Of a stretch of DNA of 64,000 bases, positions 18,476-27,529 are shown in pieces. This DNA comes from Natrinema salsiterrestre (lineage in GTDB: Archaea > Halobacteriota > Halobacteria > Halobacteriales > Natrialbaceae). A program made the position numbers and the translations under genes. The stretch lies in the NCBI RefSeq assembly GCF_029502005.1, contig NZ_JAMQOT010000001.1:992001-1056000 (forward strand). Direction: 5' to 3'. A model generated the notes under the pieces. The model searched no databases and was not told where the DNA came from. It was given only the letters and a program-made list of their open reading frames with translations. Numbering within the stretch: the stretch's first letter is position 1; each line of letters begins with the position of its first letter.

Positions 18476-19489
18476 ATGACCGTCTTTCCCCACGGCAACA
18501 CACCTCGTACCGTGGTGATACCGGTCGGCGATCCGTCGCCGGCGGCGTGTGAGGAAGTCGCCAAAGCGCTCCGCGAGACGTTCGAATTTCCGGTTCCGAT
18601 TCGGGATTCGATCGGAGCGCCTCCCCGAACCGATTCGAACGCCCACGTCGGGCGGGGGTTCCTCGAGTACCTCCGAGGCGAAACGCCGGACGCGGACCTG
18701 GCCGTCGGCGTCACCGACGAGCGGATCAAAATGAGCCGCGACCAGACCGCGCTGTTCGGCGTCGCGGGCGAGTTCGATAGGGTCGGTGTCGTCTCGACGG
18801 CTCGACTGCTCGAGGGCCGCGAACCGACCGCTCTCGAGCGCGAGCGGCTGGCCAAAGAGGCTCGCTCCGTCGTCGGCACGATGCTCGGACTGCGGACGTA
18901 CCTGCATACGCGCCGCGAGGATCGGCCGTGTGTCGTCGCACCCGGAGAGACCCGCCGTCAGCTGGATTCAGCACCGACGACCTACTGCGAGGACTGCCGG
19001 AACGCGCTCACGGACGACGCGACGTATCCGAAGCCGCCGGCCCCCGGCGACTGGACCGTCCGAACGCGTGCCGAGTCCGACGCGAGCGGTCCCGAAGCGG
19101 ACGGCGATCGCCGGACGTGGGTGGACTATCTCCTGGCACCGATCGGGTTCGCCGTCATCGCGGTGATCGAGTTCGTCGCACTGTCGGGGCCCGTCGTCGA
19201 TCGCCTCCCGCGTCCCGGTACCGGGTCCGCTCGAGATCTCCCGGAATCAGCACACGAGATCTATCGGGCCGTCACGTTCTGGGCGAACGCCGTTCTCTAT
19301 CTCGGCTCCGCGTTCTGCTGGTTGTTCGTCACCGTGTCCGTCCACGACCGGATTTTCGGCCCGGATCTCTCCGACGGCGTCGCTATCGGGCTCCTGTTAC
19401 TGAGCGTCGCGCTCGGGGTGTTCACGGCCTGGTTCGTGAAAGGGATCGTCGGCGGTCTCCGATTCGTCGCCGCCGAGGAGTGGTCGTAG
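18476..19489 (+). CDS. Inactive archaemetzincin-like domain fused to a three-helix membrane domain
   Basis: Residues 10-175 of this 337-residue protein follow the archaemetzincin at 6565 segment by segment. TVVIPVGDPS matches VDIVPVGNVS, and FGVAGEFDRVGVVSTARL matches FGLAYLDGSGSVVSTYRL. The helix before the active site also aligns. Where the active protein has HEIGHTYGLEH, this one has SVVGTMLGLRT (131-141): the glycine remains but all three zinc histidines and the catalytic glutamate are gone. CVV (152) and CEDC (171-174) correspond to the second-zinc cysteines. Three transmembrane helices follow (about 222-241, 265-289 and 302-325). It is probably a membrane-tethered, non-catalytic binding protein. 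Confidence 0.7.
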   Translation: MTVFPHGNTPRTVVIPVGDPSPAACEEVAKALRETFEFPVPIRDSIGAPPRTDSNAHVGRGFLEYLRGETPDADLAVGVTDERIKMSRDQTALFGVAGEFDRVGVVSTARLLEGREPTALERERLAKEARSVVGTMLGLRTYLHTRREDRPCVVAPGETRRQLDSAPTTYCEDCRNALTDDATYPKPPAPGDWTVRTRAESDASGPEADGDRRTWVDYLLAPIGFAVIAVIEFVALSGPVVDRLPRPGTGSARDLPESAHEIYRAVTFWANAVLYLGSAFCWLFVTVSVHDRIFGPDLSDGVAIGLLLLSVALGVFTAWFVKGIVGGLRFVAAEEWS

Positions 19490-19490
19490 G

Positions 19491-20255
19491 TCAGGCACCA
19501 AGCAGGTACTGCGCGATCCCGGTCAGCCAGAGGAACGCCGCGAGGCCGACGACGCCCTCGAGCACGCCAAGCGAGACGCTCTCGAGCAGAACCCGCCGCC
19601 GCTCGGCGAGCAGCGTCTCCGGCGATTTATCGGAGACCACACCGCCGCCGTCTTCCTGTGCCGTCACGAGCACGCGCTTCTCGTCGCTCGCGGCCCGGGC
19701 GTCGTCCGGCACCGCGCGACCGTAGACGAACACCTCGTCGCCGGGCGCGAGGTACTCGTAGGCGAACCGTCGATCGCGTTCCAGCCCCTGCGAGGGCACC
19801 CCCTTCATTTCGGCGAACGCGGCGAGATCGTCGGCGATGGGCTCGTGACTGGCGATCTCCGTCGACCACTGGCGATCCGCCGAGAGGTCCAGCCGAAGTT
19901 CGGACGCGTCGACGCGGACGCGTGCCTCGTCGCCGGTCTCGAGGAGGAACGAGGGGCCGACCCGCTCGTCGACGTGGGCCGTCTCGAGTTTGTTCGTGTC
20001 GTCGACGGTCACGTCGTAAAACAGGGCCCGCTCGCGGCCGCCGAACGGGACCTGCTCCGGCTGCCCGTCGGGTCGACCGGTCCCCACGAGCGCGGTCTTC
20101 CCGAACGCGACCGACTCGAGCGCCGAACGGGGCCGGTCGACGATCGCGGCCCGTTCCTCGTACCGTTCGAACCCGGAGAGAACGGTCTCGATTCCGACCA
20201 CGACGAGCAAGCCCGAACCGAGCACCAGCCCCGCGTAGAGAAGGATCGCGAGCAT
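19491..20255 (-). CDS. GIDE (MULAN-like) domain membrane protein
   Basis: This 254-residue protein has an N-terminal helix, a ~170-residue beta-rich middle and a C-terminal hydrophobic hairpin. The middle region (FGKTALVGTGRPDG, FLLETGDEARVRVD, YEYLAPGDEVFVYGRA) matches the GIDE/BAM-like domain between the two membrane helices of MULAN-type E3 ligases. No RING domain is present, as in other prokaryotic homologues. Its ATG overlaps the stop of the LemA gene (TAATG), so the two are translationally coupled. Confidence 0.8.
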   Translation of the reverse strand: MLAILLYAGLVLGSGLLVVVGIETVLSGFERYEERAAIVDRPRSALESVAFGKTALVGTGRPDGQPEQVPFGGRERALFYDVTVDDTNKLETAHVDERVGPSFLLETGDEARVRVDASELRLDLSADRQWSTEIASHEPIADDLAAFAEMKGVPSQGLERDRRFAYEYLAPGDEVFVYGRAVPDDARAASDEKRVLVTAQEDGGGVVSDKSPETLLAERRRVLLESVSLGVLEGVVGLAAFLWLTGIAQYLLGA

Positions 20256-20839
20256 TACGTCTCGGTCGTCGCCCCGCCGTCGAGGCGGTCACCGACGTCG
20301 ACGCCCTCGTGGGCGCCGCGAGACGCGACGAACGGCTGCCGGCGGGTGAACCCGCGACGGGCGGCGAACACCGACTCCGGAAACGTGTTCAACAGGACGT
20401 TGTACGCGGCGACGGCCTCGTTGTACCGCTCGCGGCGGTCCTCGATCCGCTGCTCGAGGCGCTGGATCGAGTCCGAAAGCTCCTCGAACCGATCGTTCGA
20501 CGCCAGCTCCGGGTATTCGTCCGACAGCGCGTACACTTCCCGTGCCGTTTCCCGAAGCGAGACCGCGACCGATGCGGCCTCTTCCGGCGATTGCGCGTCG
20601 ATCGCCCCCTCGCGGGCCTCGATGAGACCCTCGAGCAGATCCCGTTCGTGGGAGACGTGCTCGTTCGTCAGATCGATCAGTTGCTCGAGTTCCGATCGTC
20701 GCCGTTCCAGCAGGACTTCGATGTCGGCCCAGGTCTTCTCGCAGCGCTCGTGGGCCTCCGCGAGCCGCGCCTGCGCGTGTGAGAGATACCTGACGACGCT
20801 GTACCCGACGACGAGGGCCCCGAACCCCGCGATCACCAC
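20255..20839 (-). CDS. lemA: LemA family protein
   Basis: This 194-residue protein has an N-terminal helix (about residues 2-18) followed by a long helical bundle. LemA landmarks are the ERRRSELEQLIDL segment, HERDLLEGLIEAR, and YNEAVAAYNVLLNTFPESVFA. The start is one of two adjacent GTG codons; no ATG is available. An AT-rich stretch at about 20868-20885 supplies a promoter. Together with the overlapping GIDE gene it forms a LemA-GIDE membrane pair seen in other prokaryotes. The function of the pair is unknown. Confidence 0.85.
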   Translation of the reverse strand: MVIAGFGALVVGYSVVRYLSHAQARLAEAHERCEKTWADIEVLLERRRSELEQLIDLTNEHVSHERDLLEGLIEAREGAIDAQSPEEAASVAVSLRETAREVYALSDEYPELASNDRFEELSDSIQRLEQRIEDRRERYNEAVAAYNVLLNTFPESVFAARRGFTRRQPFVASRGAHEGVDVGDRLDGGATTET

Positions 20840-21130
20840 CCCGAAGAGATTTATCTTTTCCCACAGTTCTCGTCCAATTAATTATATGTTCTGTTACGCT
20901 TCGCTACCGCAACGATCGATCGACTGCCGACGGAGCGGCGGCGCTGCAGGGACGATTGCGGTCACCGACACGGTTCCTCCTCGTCTCGAGACGGTCACAC
21001 CGAGCCGATTTCGCGTGTCCTCGAGGGAGAGGGACGAGCCGGGCTTTAGTACCGGGATCGACCGAGTGCGCCTCCGGACTTCAACGACCTGAACGTGTAA
21101 CGCGACACGGGAACTGCGGCCGCGGCGAAG
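20840..21130. other. Divergent intergenic region between lemA and the LEA-2 gene
   Basis: About 290 bp without a supported gene. An AT-rich block at 20868-20890 (TTAATTATATG on the + strand) probably carries the lemA TATA box. The rest is GC-rich, with no repeat or RNA structure that I can see. Confidence 0.5.
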
Positions 21131-22225
21131 GTGCGGGAGATGGTCCGTCGGAGAACGTGGCTGGTCGTCCTCGTCGCGCTCGGCCTCGTCACCGCGAGCG
21201 TCGCCTACGGCGTCGTCGCACTCGACCGGCCGCAGGTCGAATCGGTCGACAACGAGTGGGGGACCGTTACGAGCGAGCGGACCGAAGTCGAAACCCGAAT
21301 CGGCGTCGACGATCCGCGGCTGTTGCGCCTCGGAGACGCGGCGGCGGACGTCTCGTATACGGTCTCGCTGAACGATCTCGAGATCGCTTCGGAACGCAAA
21401 CGACGGATCGACGCCGCCGGCGACGACGCGAACGTCACCGTCTCGACGTGGCTCGACAACGACGACATTCCGGCGTGGTGGGCCTCCCACGTCAGGCGGA
21501 ACGAGACGACGACGGTGCGGGTCGAACCGGACGTCGTCGTCGAATACGCGGGCCTCCGACTCCCGGCGGAAGAGTGGACCCGAACTCGCACCGTCCGGAC
21601 GGACCTGCTCGAGCCCCTCCGACTCACGGAGCGCCGCGAGGTCCGGGCCGGTGGCCAGCTACTGTTCGTGGTCAACGAGACGGACGCCCAGTGGGGGACG
21701 GCCACGACCAACCGAACGCCGATCGACGCGTCGGCGACGGTCACGAACCCGACGCCGATCCCGATCCCGATCACGGAGGTCAGATACGCGGTCCGGCTGA
21801 ACGGCGTCCCCGTCGGGCAGGGCGTCGCCGGCGAGCAGACCCTCCTCCCGCCGAACAGCACGCGGACGCTCGCGGCCACCGCCGCGATCGACACCGACGA
21901 ACTAGACGAGTGGTGGGTCACCCACCTCCGGAACGACGAGACCTCGACCCTGACCGTCGATTTCACCGCGACCCTCGAGTACGCCGGCTTCGAGCGGGAG
22001 GTCCCGCTGGATTTCCTCTCGTACAACCGGACGTTTCGGACCGATATGCTCGGCTCGGCGGACGCCGGGACGGTCGACTCGTCGGGGAACCAGGGGTCGG
22101 CCGCTGCTCGAAACAGGAGTGTCGGTATCGACGGCACGTCGCGGTCGAGTCCGCCGGATTCGGAACCCGCGCCGCCGGGTATGGTCGAACTTTTTGGAAC
22201 GCCGGTCCGAACGACTCGAGTATGA
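21131..22225 (+). CDS. Membrane-anchored protein with two LEA-2/WHy-like domains
   Basis: The start is the GTG at 21131 or the ATG at 21140; the latter gives 361 residues. An N-terminal helix (about residues 8-30) anchors the protein with its bulk outside. Two similar halves follow, each containing a WGT...(I/V) turn, a WLD/WWVTHLRNDET-type segment and an EYAGF/EYAGL strand. This is the pattern of tandem LEA14-type (WHy) domains. LEA-2 proteins are linked to desiccation and osmotic stress. Its stop overlaps the next start (ATGA). Confidence 0.75.
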   Translation: MREMVRRRTWLVVLVALGLVTASVAYGVVALDRPQVESVDNEWGTVTSERTEVETRIGVDDPRLLRLGDAAADVSYTVSLNDLEIASERKRRIDAAGDDANVTVSTWLDNDDIPAWWASHVRRNETTTVRVEPDVVVEYAGLRLPAEEWTRTRTVRTDLLEPLRLTERREVRAGGQLLFVVNETDAQWGTATTNRTPIDASATVTNPTPIPIPITEVRYAVRLNGVPVGQGVAGEQTLLPPNSTRTLAATAAIDTDELDEWWVTHLRNDETSTLTVDFTATLEYAGFEREVPLDFLSYNRTFRTDMLGSADAGTVDSSGNQGSAAARNRSVGIDGTSRSSPPDSEPAPPGMVELFGTPVRTTRV

Positions 22226-22683
22226 CCGAGTTCCGCGGGACCTGGACCGAGGACGAAACCGGCGCGTTCCTGCAGGAGACGACGGTTCCGATCCGGATCG
22301 CGACGCACAGACCCGACGGCTCCCTGTGGCTGGTGACGCTGTGGTATCGCTATCGCGACGGCGTCCTCGAGTGTGCGACGCGGGCGAACGCGGACGTGGT
22401 TCGCTTCCTCCGCGACGATCCCGAGATCGCCTTCGATATCTCGACGAATCGGATCCCCTACCGCGGAATCAGGGGGAACGGGACCGTCGAGATCGACGAC
22501 GACGGCAGACCAGTCCTGCGAGACCTCGTCGAGCGCTACCTCGGCGGGACGGACTCCTCGCTCGCCGAGTGGTTGCTCGACGAGGACCGCGACGAGGTCG
22601 CGATCCGGATCGAGCCCCGGGAGAGCTACAGCTGGGACTACAGCGAGCGGATGGGGGCGGGCTCGAGCGGGAAATCCGAATAG
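22222..22683 (+). CDS. Pyridoxamine 5'-phosphate oxidase-like (split-barrel FMN) protein
   Basis: This 153-residue protein starts at an ATG overlapping the previous stop by four bases. The sequence FRGTWTEDETGAFLQETT, then PDGSLWLVTLWYRYRDGVLECAT, has the strand order of split-barrel FMN- or F420-binding proteins of the PNPOx-like family. The cofactor and substrate cannot be told. Translational coupling to the LEA-2 gene is clear, but a shared function is not. Confidence 0.8.
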   Translation: MTEFRGTWTEDETGAFLQETTVPIRIATHRPDGSLWLVTLWYRYRDGVLECATRANADVVRFLRDDPEIAFDISTNRIPYRGIRGNGTVEIDDDGRPVLRDLVERYLGGTDSSLAEWLLDEDRDEVAIRIEPRESYSWDYSERMGAGSSGKSE

Positions 22684-22710
22684 CGGCCGCTCAAGGGGCG
22701 AGATGGTCGA

Positions 22711-24195
22711 TCAGCGGCCGTTGAGGACGTGCTCCGCGGCGATCTCGCTTCCGAGGACGCAGGCCACGGTCCCGAGTCCCGGCCACGTCGTATCGCCCGC
22801 GAGGTAGAAGCCGTCGATACCGATATCCTGGGGAACGGCCCGCTGGTTAGTGTTCTCGAGAGTCTGCTTGTATCCGCCGACTGCCCCGCGCGGTCGACTC
22901 GCGAACCCTTCGTACGTTACCGGCGTTCCGATCTCGTACACCGCCGGATCGGTCGCGAGATCCGGATAGACGGTCCGTGCGCGCGATATCAATTGCCGCC
23001 CCGCGGCCTCCTTCTTTCGTTCGTAGGTCGCCGGCTCGAGGTTCTGCCAGGGATCGACGTCGCAGTGCGTCGAAAGCATGACGGCGCGGTAGCCCGCCGG
23101 TGCGCTCGTTCGGTCGTCGGGGTCGGAGACGGAGACGAACATGTTGTTTCCGTTCCCCAGCGGTTCGTCGTAGTCCGTCAGTATCTGGTGGTGCGTTACC
23201 TCGCGACCGTCGACCGCTGCCGCCGGGACGCCGAGAAACACGACGATCGCTCCGCCCTCGTGGGCGCGCACCATCGCGATGTGCTCGTCCAACCTGTCGC
23301 CGACGATAGTCGGAGCGATCTCTCTCGTGAGAGTAATCGGGACCGCGCTGACGACCTGTTCCGCGGAGAACTGATCCGTCGCCGTCCCGAGCGAGAAGTT
23401 TCCGCGGGCACCGGTCACGTCGGTTACCGTCTGTCCCGTCGCGATCGTCCCCCCGATATCGACGTACTGCTCCGCAAACGACGTCCAGAAGCCGTACATT
23501 CCACCCGTCGCCCGTCCGAGTCCCGTTCGTCGGATCGTGATACCGAGGATCGAGTTGAGTAACGGCGCGTCCTCGATCGTCGAGTGAACCGTGTCTTCGA
23601 CCAGCATGGCGATCAGGTTGCGAAGCGGAGCGTCGTCGTAGACGCCGTACTTCTCCAGTGCGTCCGCCACGGTCCACCGGAGATACCGTACCAGCGGGAG
23701 TCCGGCCACGCCGACCGCCCTCGCGTTTCTGATGAGATCGCCGAGCGACTGAATCGGGAGTTTCACGCCGCTCCGAGTGATTCGCCAGAGGGTTTCGGAC
23801 AGTTCGTCCACGAAGGCGTAAAACGCCAGATGGCAGTCGTCGTCGCCGAGCTTGGCTCGTCGTTCCGCGTCCCATTTCTCCTGATTGCGATACAGTCGAA
23901 CCGTCCGGTCGGGCAGCCACGCGTCGTAGGCGTCCTGCAACTCGATGGCTGGCGGTTCGAACCCGACCTCGTCCAGTAGCTGGCCGCCGATACCCCCCGG
24001 GCTGAAATCGACCAGCGTGGTCGCACCGACATCGAACGTGAACCCGTCCTGGCGATAATACCCGGCACAGCCGCCGATCCGGTCGTGTCGTTCCAGCACG
24101 ACCGTCGACAACCCCCGGGCTTGTACCCGTGCTGCAGTGCTCATTCCCGCGACACCGCCCCCGATAACGGCGACGTCGAAGCTGTGATCAGTCAT
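22711..24195 (-). CDS. CrtI/CrtISO-type FAD-dependent desaturase or isomerase
   Basis: This 494-residue protein has an N-terminal FAD motif (VAVIGGGVAGMSTAARVQARG), then ERHDRIGGCAGYY and the C-terminal FYLAGDTTWPGLGTVACVLG, which are phytoene desaturase/carotenoid isomerase landmarks. Haloarchaea make bacterioruberin, and members of this family act in that pathway. No phytoene synthase or other carotenoid gene is adjacent, so the substrate is unproven. Confidence 0.85.
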   Translation of the reverse strand: MTDHSFDVAVIGGGVAGMSTAARVQARGLSTVVLERHDRIGGCAGYYRQDGFTFDVGATTLVDFSPGGIGGQLLDEVGFEPPAIELQDAYDAWLPDRTVRLYRNQEKWDAERRAKLGDDDCHLAFYAFVDELSETLWRITRSGVKLPIQSLGDLIRNARAVGVAGLPLVRYLRWTVADALEKYGVYDDAPLRNLIAMLVEDTVHSTIEDAPLLNSILGITIRRTGLGRATGGMYGFWTSFAEQYVDIGGTIATGQTVTDVTGARGNFSLGTATDQFSAEQVVSAVPITLTREIAPTIVGDRLDEHIAMVRAHEGGAIVVFLGVPAAAVDGREVTHHQILTDYDEPLGNGNNMFVSVSDPDDRTSAPAGYRAVMLSTHCDVDPWQNLEPATYERKKEAAGRQLISRARTVYPDLATDPAVYEIGTPVTYEGFASRPRGAVGGYKQTLENTNQRAVPQDIGIDGFYLAGDTTWPGLGTVACVLGSEIAAEHVLNGR

Positions 24196-24601
24196 GATGA
24201 AGCGACGACGAATCGCGGTACCGATCGACGACCGACCGCGTCACCGATCGTTTCGCAGGTGGTCGAGCTCGTTCCTCGCCGATTGAGACGAGCGAGAACG
24301 TCGTCGTCAGCGTTCTCTTCGTCCGTAGTGGTTGATCTATTATCTCATTTCAGGTATAAATAATGCGTGGCTGCTACCGTCGCTTGCTCGGAGGGGACGG
24401 CGGAACGATCGGAAGGCGGGTCTCGAGTCGGTTTCCGACCCGTCGCTCTCTCGAGCCATCTGGAAGCGGCCGCGGTGGTTCGAACCACCACCGGACACCC
24501 CGAACGAGAACGGACAGTCGGCTAATCTGCAATTACGCCTGTCTGTCTCGTCAACGGTGATTGAACTATATTGTACTCGCGACGCTAAATCGAACGGGCC
24601 A
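24196..24601. other. Intergenic region with promoters
   Basis: About 400 bp. The stretch 24330-24364 is AT-rich (TATTATCTCATTTC, then GGTATAAATAATG) and looks like a promoter. A TATATTG at about 24568 lies near 30 bases before the zinc-ribbon start at 24602. Short open frames here are arginine/serine-rich and not convincing. Confidence 0.5.
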
Positions 24602-24856
24602 ATGAGTACTGAAACCTCCACACGAGGTGACCGAACGACGTGCGACGAGTGTGGCCTGCCGTACTACGCCGACGAGAACGACGCCTGTCCGTATTGCGAG
24701 CACGCGTCTCCCAACGCACACCCGAGCTCGAAGTCGACGGAGCCGGAACCGAGACCGGCGGACACGAACACCACAGACGCGACATCGGACGAGTCCAAAC
24801 AATCACTCATTCGACAGATTTCGGATAGAGTCCGAAAGGTACTGGGCGGCGGGTAG
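24602..24856 (+). CDS. Small zinc-ribbon protein
   Basis: This 84-residue protein has an N-terminal ribbon CDECGLPYY, then CPYCEH (two CxxC knuckles, residues ~13-32). A Ser/Thr/Pro/Glu-rich linker and a basic helical tail (IRQISDRVRKVLGG) follow. A TATA-like TATATTG lies about 30 bases upstream. It may be a nucleic-acid- or protein-binding adaptor; I recognise no named family. Confidence 0.75.
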   Translation: MSTETSTRGDRTTCDECGLPYYADENDACPYCEHASPNAHPSSKSTEPEPRPADTNTTDATSDESKQSLIRQISDRVRKVLGGG

Positions 24857-24863
24857 CGCCGTC

Positions 24864-26246
24864 TCAGTCGTCGGCGCTTGGCTTGACGGCCTTTTTCCCG
24901 TCGGATTCGTCCCCGCGCGGGAAGTTATCGATCGTCTCCTCGCGGAACGCTTCCTCGTCGAACTCGTACTCGCCGTCGAGGAACTCGAGCAGCGTGTGCG
25001 TGTCGCGCATGGCGTTCTTGAGGCACGTCGAGGCGCCCGGTGACGGCGTGATGTTGAAGATGACGTCGTCGCCGACGATCTTGGCCTCGCCCATGTCCAG
25101 GGACTTGTTCTTCGTGTCGACGATCTGCGGCCGGACGCCGCCGTACCCCTTCGCGCGCTCGATGTCCTCGAGTTCGACGCTCGGGACGACCTTCTGGACG
25201 TGTGGCAGGAACTGCTTCCGGCCGACGTTCGGGAGGTCGTAGAGGAGGTTCTTGAGCACGTACGGCAGCAGGATCCGATCGGAGAGGATGTTGGCGTAGC
25301 TCAGGAACGCCGCCGCGTTCAGCCCGAAGACGTCGAAGAAGTCCTTTACCGTCGAGATGCGGCCGCGCTCGAGGGCCGGAACGAGTTTCGCGGTCGGTCC
25401 GAACCGCGTGATAGACGAGTCGTGGACGTCCGCGTCCCCGTGGACCGCGGCGAAGGGCAGCTTCTTCATCTGGAGCGTGTAGACTTTGCCGTTCAGGAGG
25501 TCGTCCGCGAGGAAGAAGCTCCCCGCGATGGGGAGCAGGACCTTGTCCTGGCCGTAGCCGAGTTCCTTCGCCATCTGGAGGCTGTGCGAGCCGGCGGCGA
25601 CGACGGTGGCGTCACAGTCGAAGCGGCCGGCGTCGGTCTCGATCGTGTACCCCTCGAGCGTCGGCGTGATGTCCGTCACTTCCGTGCCGGTGAAGACGTC
25701 GACCGACGCCTCGGCTTCCGCCTCCGCGACGAACGACTTCGTCGTCTCGCCGTAGTCGACGACGTAGCCGTCCGGCGTCTGCAGGGCGAGCATGTCCTTG
25801 GCGGGATCGCGACCCTCGACGACCTTGGGTTCGATCTCGCCGATCTCCTCCCGCTCGATCGGTCGGAGCTTCGGGAAGAGGTCGCCGAACCCCTCGTCCT
25901 CGTAGCGCTCCTCGAGCTCCGCGACCTCCTCGTCGCCGACGCCGAGGACCATCTTGCTGCGCTTGGCGTGCATCTCCCGGTCGGGGTCGTGGTTCTCCAG
26001 ATACCCCGCGAGGAGCTCCGCCCCCTCTTTGACCTCTTCGGCCTTCTCGAGCGTGTAGTTGGTCTCGATGTCCCCGAAGTGCAGCGTCTGGGAGTTGTTC
26101 GTGTGGTGGGAGTTGATCGCCGCGATCTCCGACTCCTTCTCGATCAGCGCGATCGAGTCGATGTCGGTGAACTTCGCGGTCGTGTACAGGAGTGACGCGC
26201 CACTGATACCGCCGCCGACGATTACTAAGTCGTATTTACCAGACAT
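24864..26246 (-). CDS. mqo: Malate:quinone oxidoreductase
   Basis: The start at 26246 gives MSGKYDLVIVGGGISGASLLY and 460 residues. An in-frame start 54 bases upstream has no supporting family sequence. It has the FAD-binding N-terminus, the AINSHHTNNSQTLHFGDIETN segment characteristic of Mqo, and a C-terminal ITPSPGASTCLKNA. Mqo oxidises malate to oxaloacetate at the membrane and passes electrons to quinone, a TCA-cycle step. It stands alone. Confidence 0.93.
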   Translation of the reverse strand: MSGKYDLVIVGGGISGASLLYTTAKFTDIDSIALIEKESEIAAINSHHTNNSQTLHFGDIETNYTLEKAEEVKEGAELLAGYLENHDPDREMHAKRSKMVLGVGDEEVAELEERYEDEGFGDLFPKLRPIEREEIGEIEPKVVEGRDPAKDMLALQTPDGYVVDYGETTKSFVAEAEAEASVDVFTGTEVTDITPTLEGYTIETDAGRFDCDATVVAAGSHSLQMAKELGYGQDKVLLPIAGSFFLADDLLNGKVYTLQMKKLPFAAVHGDADVHDSSITRFGPTAKLVPALERGRISTVKDFFDVFGLNAAAFLSYANILSDRILLPYVLKNLLYDLPNVGRKQFLPHVQKVVPSVELEDIERAKGYGGVRPQIVDTKNKSLDMGEAKIVGDDVIFNITPSPGASTCLKNAMRDTHTLLEFLDGEYEFDEEAFREETIDNFPRGDESDGKKAVKPSADD

Positions 26247-26751
26247 TATTGATCGTATGGGTCGGTATATCAATCGCTCGACTCCAGCCCTATAACTCAT
26301 ATTTTTCTGATCGAGGTCTCGACGACTGCCGAAACCCCTATCGACGACTGTAAGCCGACCGCGAGATCTCGGCTGCGAGTCAGACGATCGACCGATAGAC
26401 TGGCCTCACTCGCCAGCTATCGATCGTTCACGGTTCTCTGACGCTCCGCGGTCGCGTCGTCGCTCCCGGCACTCGTCTCGAGAGCCTCGTCGTCGTTCGA
26501 CCCGCTGGTATCGACATTCGACGTATCGGCGATCGATCCGCCTCGAGTGGGGAACAGGACCCGTCGAGCGACGCCGACTCGCCGTCAGTGAGATTTTTCG
26601 GCACACCCTGCGTCGAACGCCCGCGAACGGCTCGCCCGGAGCGATATCCAGTCCAGCGCCGAGCCGCGGTATCGACGGGCCTGTCGTCCAGCGACCGACG
26701 CCGATCGGACGGAGGCGACTAGCCTTTAGGTGCGGGCCGCCAGGAACACAC
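26247..26751. other. Intergenic region, ~500 bp, with a possible gene remnant
   Basis: The first 60 bases are AT-rich and carry the mqo promoter. The middle holds a possible degraded minus-strand gene (see 26417-26584). A CCTTTAGG block at about 26723 lies some 25 bases before the methyltransferase start. Nothing else is supported. Confidence 0.5.
26417..26584 (-). pseudogene. Possible 3' remnant of an acidic-protein gene
   Basis: In one minus-strand frame, 26584 down to the TAG at 26417-26419, the translation reads VLFPTRGGSIADTSNVD and then SNDDEALETSAGSDDATAE. This has the acidic composition of real haloarchaeal C-termini. No start codon is available in this frame. The likely N-terminal half continues in another frame (CRKISLTASRR). 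It may be a frameshifted or decayed gene. Confidence is low because it rests on composition alone. Confidence 0.25.
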
Positions 26752-27375
26752 GTGAATTCCAAGGAGGTCCACCGCCAGTGGGCAGAACGGTCCGGAGAGT
26801 ACTCGCCGGAATACTACGCCTCGTACGGCTCGGACCACCGCAGCGAGTCGATCCGCAGCCGTCTCGAGCGTTTCGTCGACCGAGACGCGTCCGTCCTCGA
26901 GCTGGGCTGTAGTTCGGGCCGGCACCTCGCGTACCTCTCCGAACACGGCTTCGACGATCTGGCCGGGATCGACGTCAACGACGACGCGTTCGACGTGATG
27001 GCGGAGAGCTACCCCGAGCTCGCCGCCGCCGGCACGTTCTACCACGGGACGATCGAAGACGTCGTCGCGGCGTTCGACGACGGTCGGTTCGACGTCGTCT
27101 ACTCGGTCGAGACGCTCCAGCACATCCACCCGGACAGCGAGTGGGTACTCGAGGACATCGCACGGATCACCGACGACCTCCTCGTCACGATCGAGAACGA
27201 AGGGGACGACAACCGCCAGCAGTCGGGTGCGCCCGACGTGAGCTACGTCAACGACGACTTCCCCCTCTACCACCGCGACTGGAAGCGGGTGTTTACCGAG
27301 CTGGGATTCGCCGAGATCGACGTCGAATCCGGCACTCGCGATACCGTCCGTACGTTCCGCCCTCCGAGCGAGTAA
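26752..27375 (+). CDS. Class I SAM-dependent methyltransferase
   Basis: This 207-residue protein begins at a GTG. The SAM-binding motif I is SVLELGCSSGRHLAYLSEHG. The acidic residue of motif II is in LAGIDVNDDAF. The post-motif region is FDVVYSVETLQHIHPD. The substrate is not evident; the compact single domain resembles small-molecule methyltransferases. It lies alone between two minus-strand genes. Confidence 0.88.
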   Translation: MNSKEVHRQWAERSGEYSPEYYASYGSDHRSESIRSRLERFVDRDASVLELGCSSGRHLAYLSEHGFDDLAGIDVNDDAFDVMAESYPELAAAGTFYHGTIEDVVAAFDDGRFDVVYSVETLQHIHPDSEWVLEDIARITDDLLVTIENEGDDNRQQSGAPDVSYVNDDFPLYHRDWKRVFTELGFAEIDVESGTRDTVRTFRPPSE

Positions 27376-27529
27376 TCCGCCCGCTGATCGTCTCGAGCGG
27401 TCGATTCGGTGACCAATTCACCGACCACTCTGTCGCCCTACCGGGCCGTCCGCGATCCGCAAAAACGAGCCGCAATGCTCGAACGGGTCCGACGGACGAA
27501 TACTATCGAATCCGCCGGCTCACCGGGTA

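Noticed and set aside
26406-26762. 118-codon minus-strand frame starting MEFTCVPGG
   Set aside because: It overlaps the methyltransferase start and is dominated by Arg. Only a different frame in the same region looks possibly coding.
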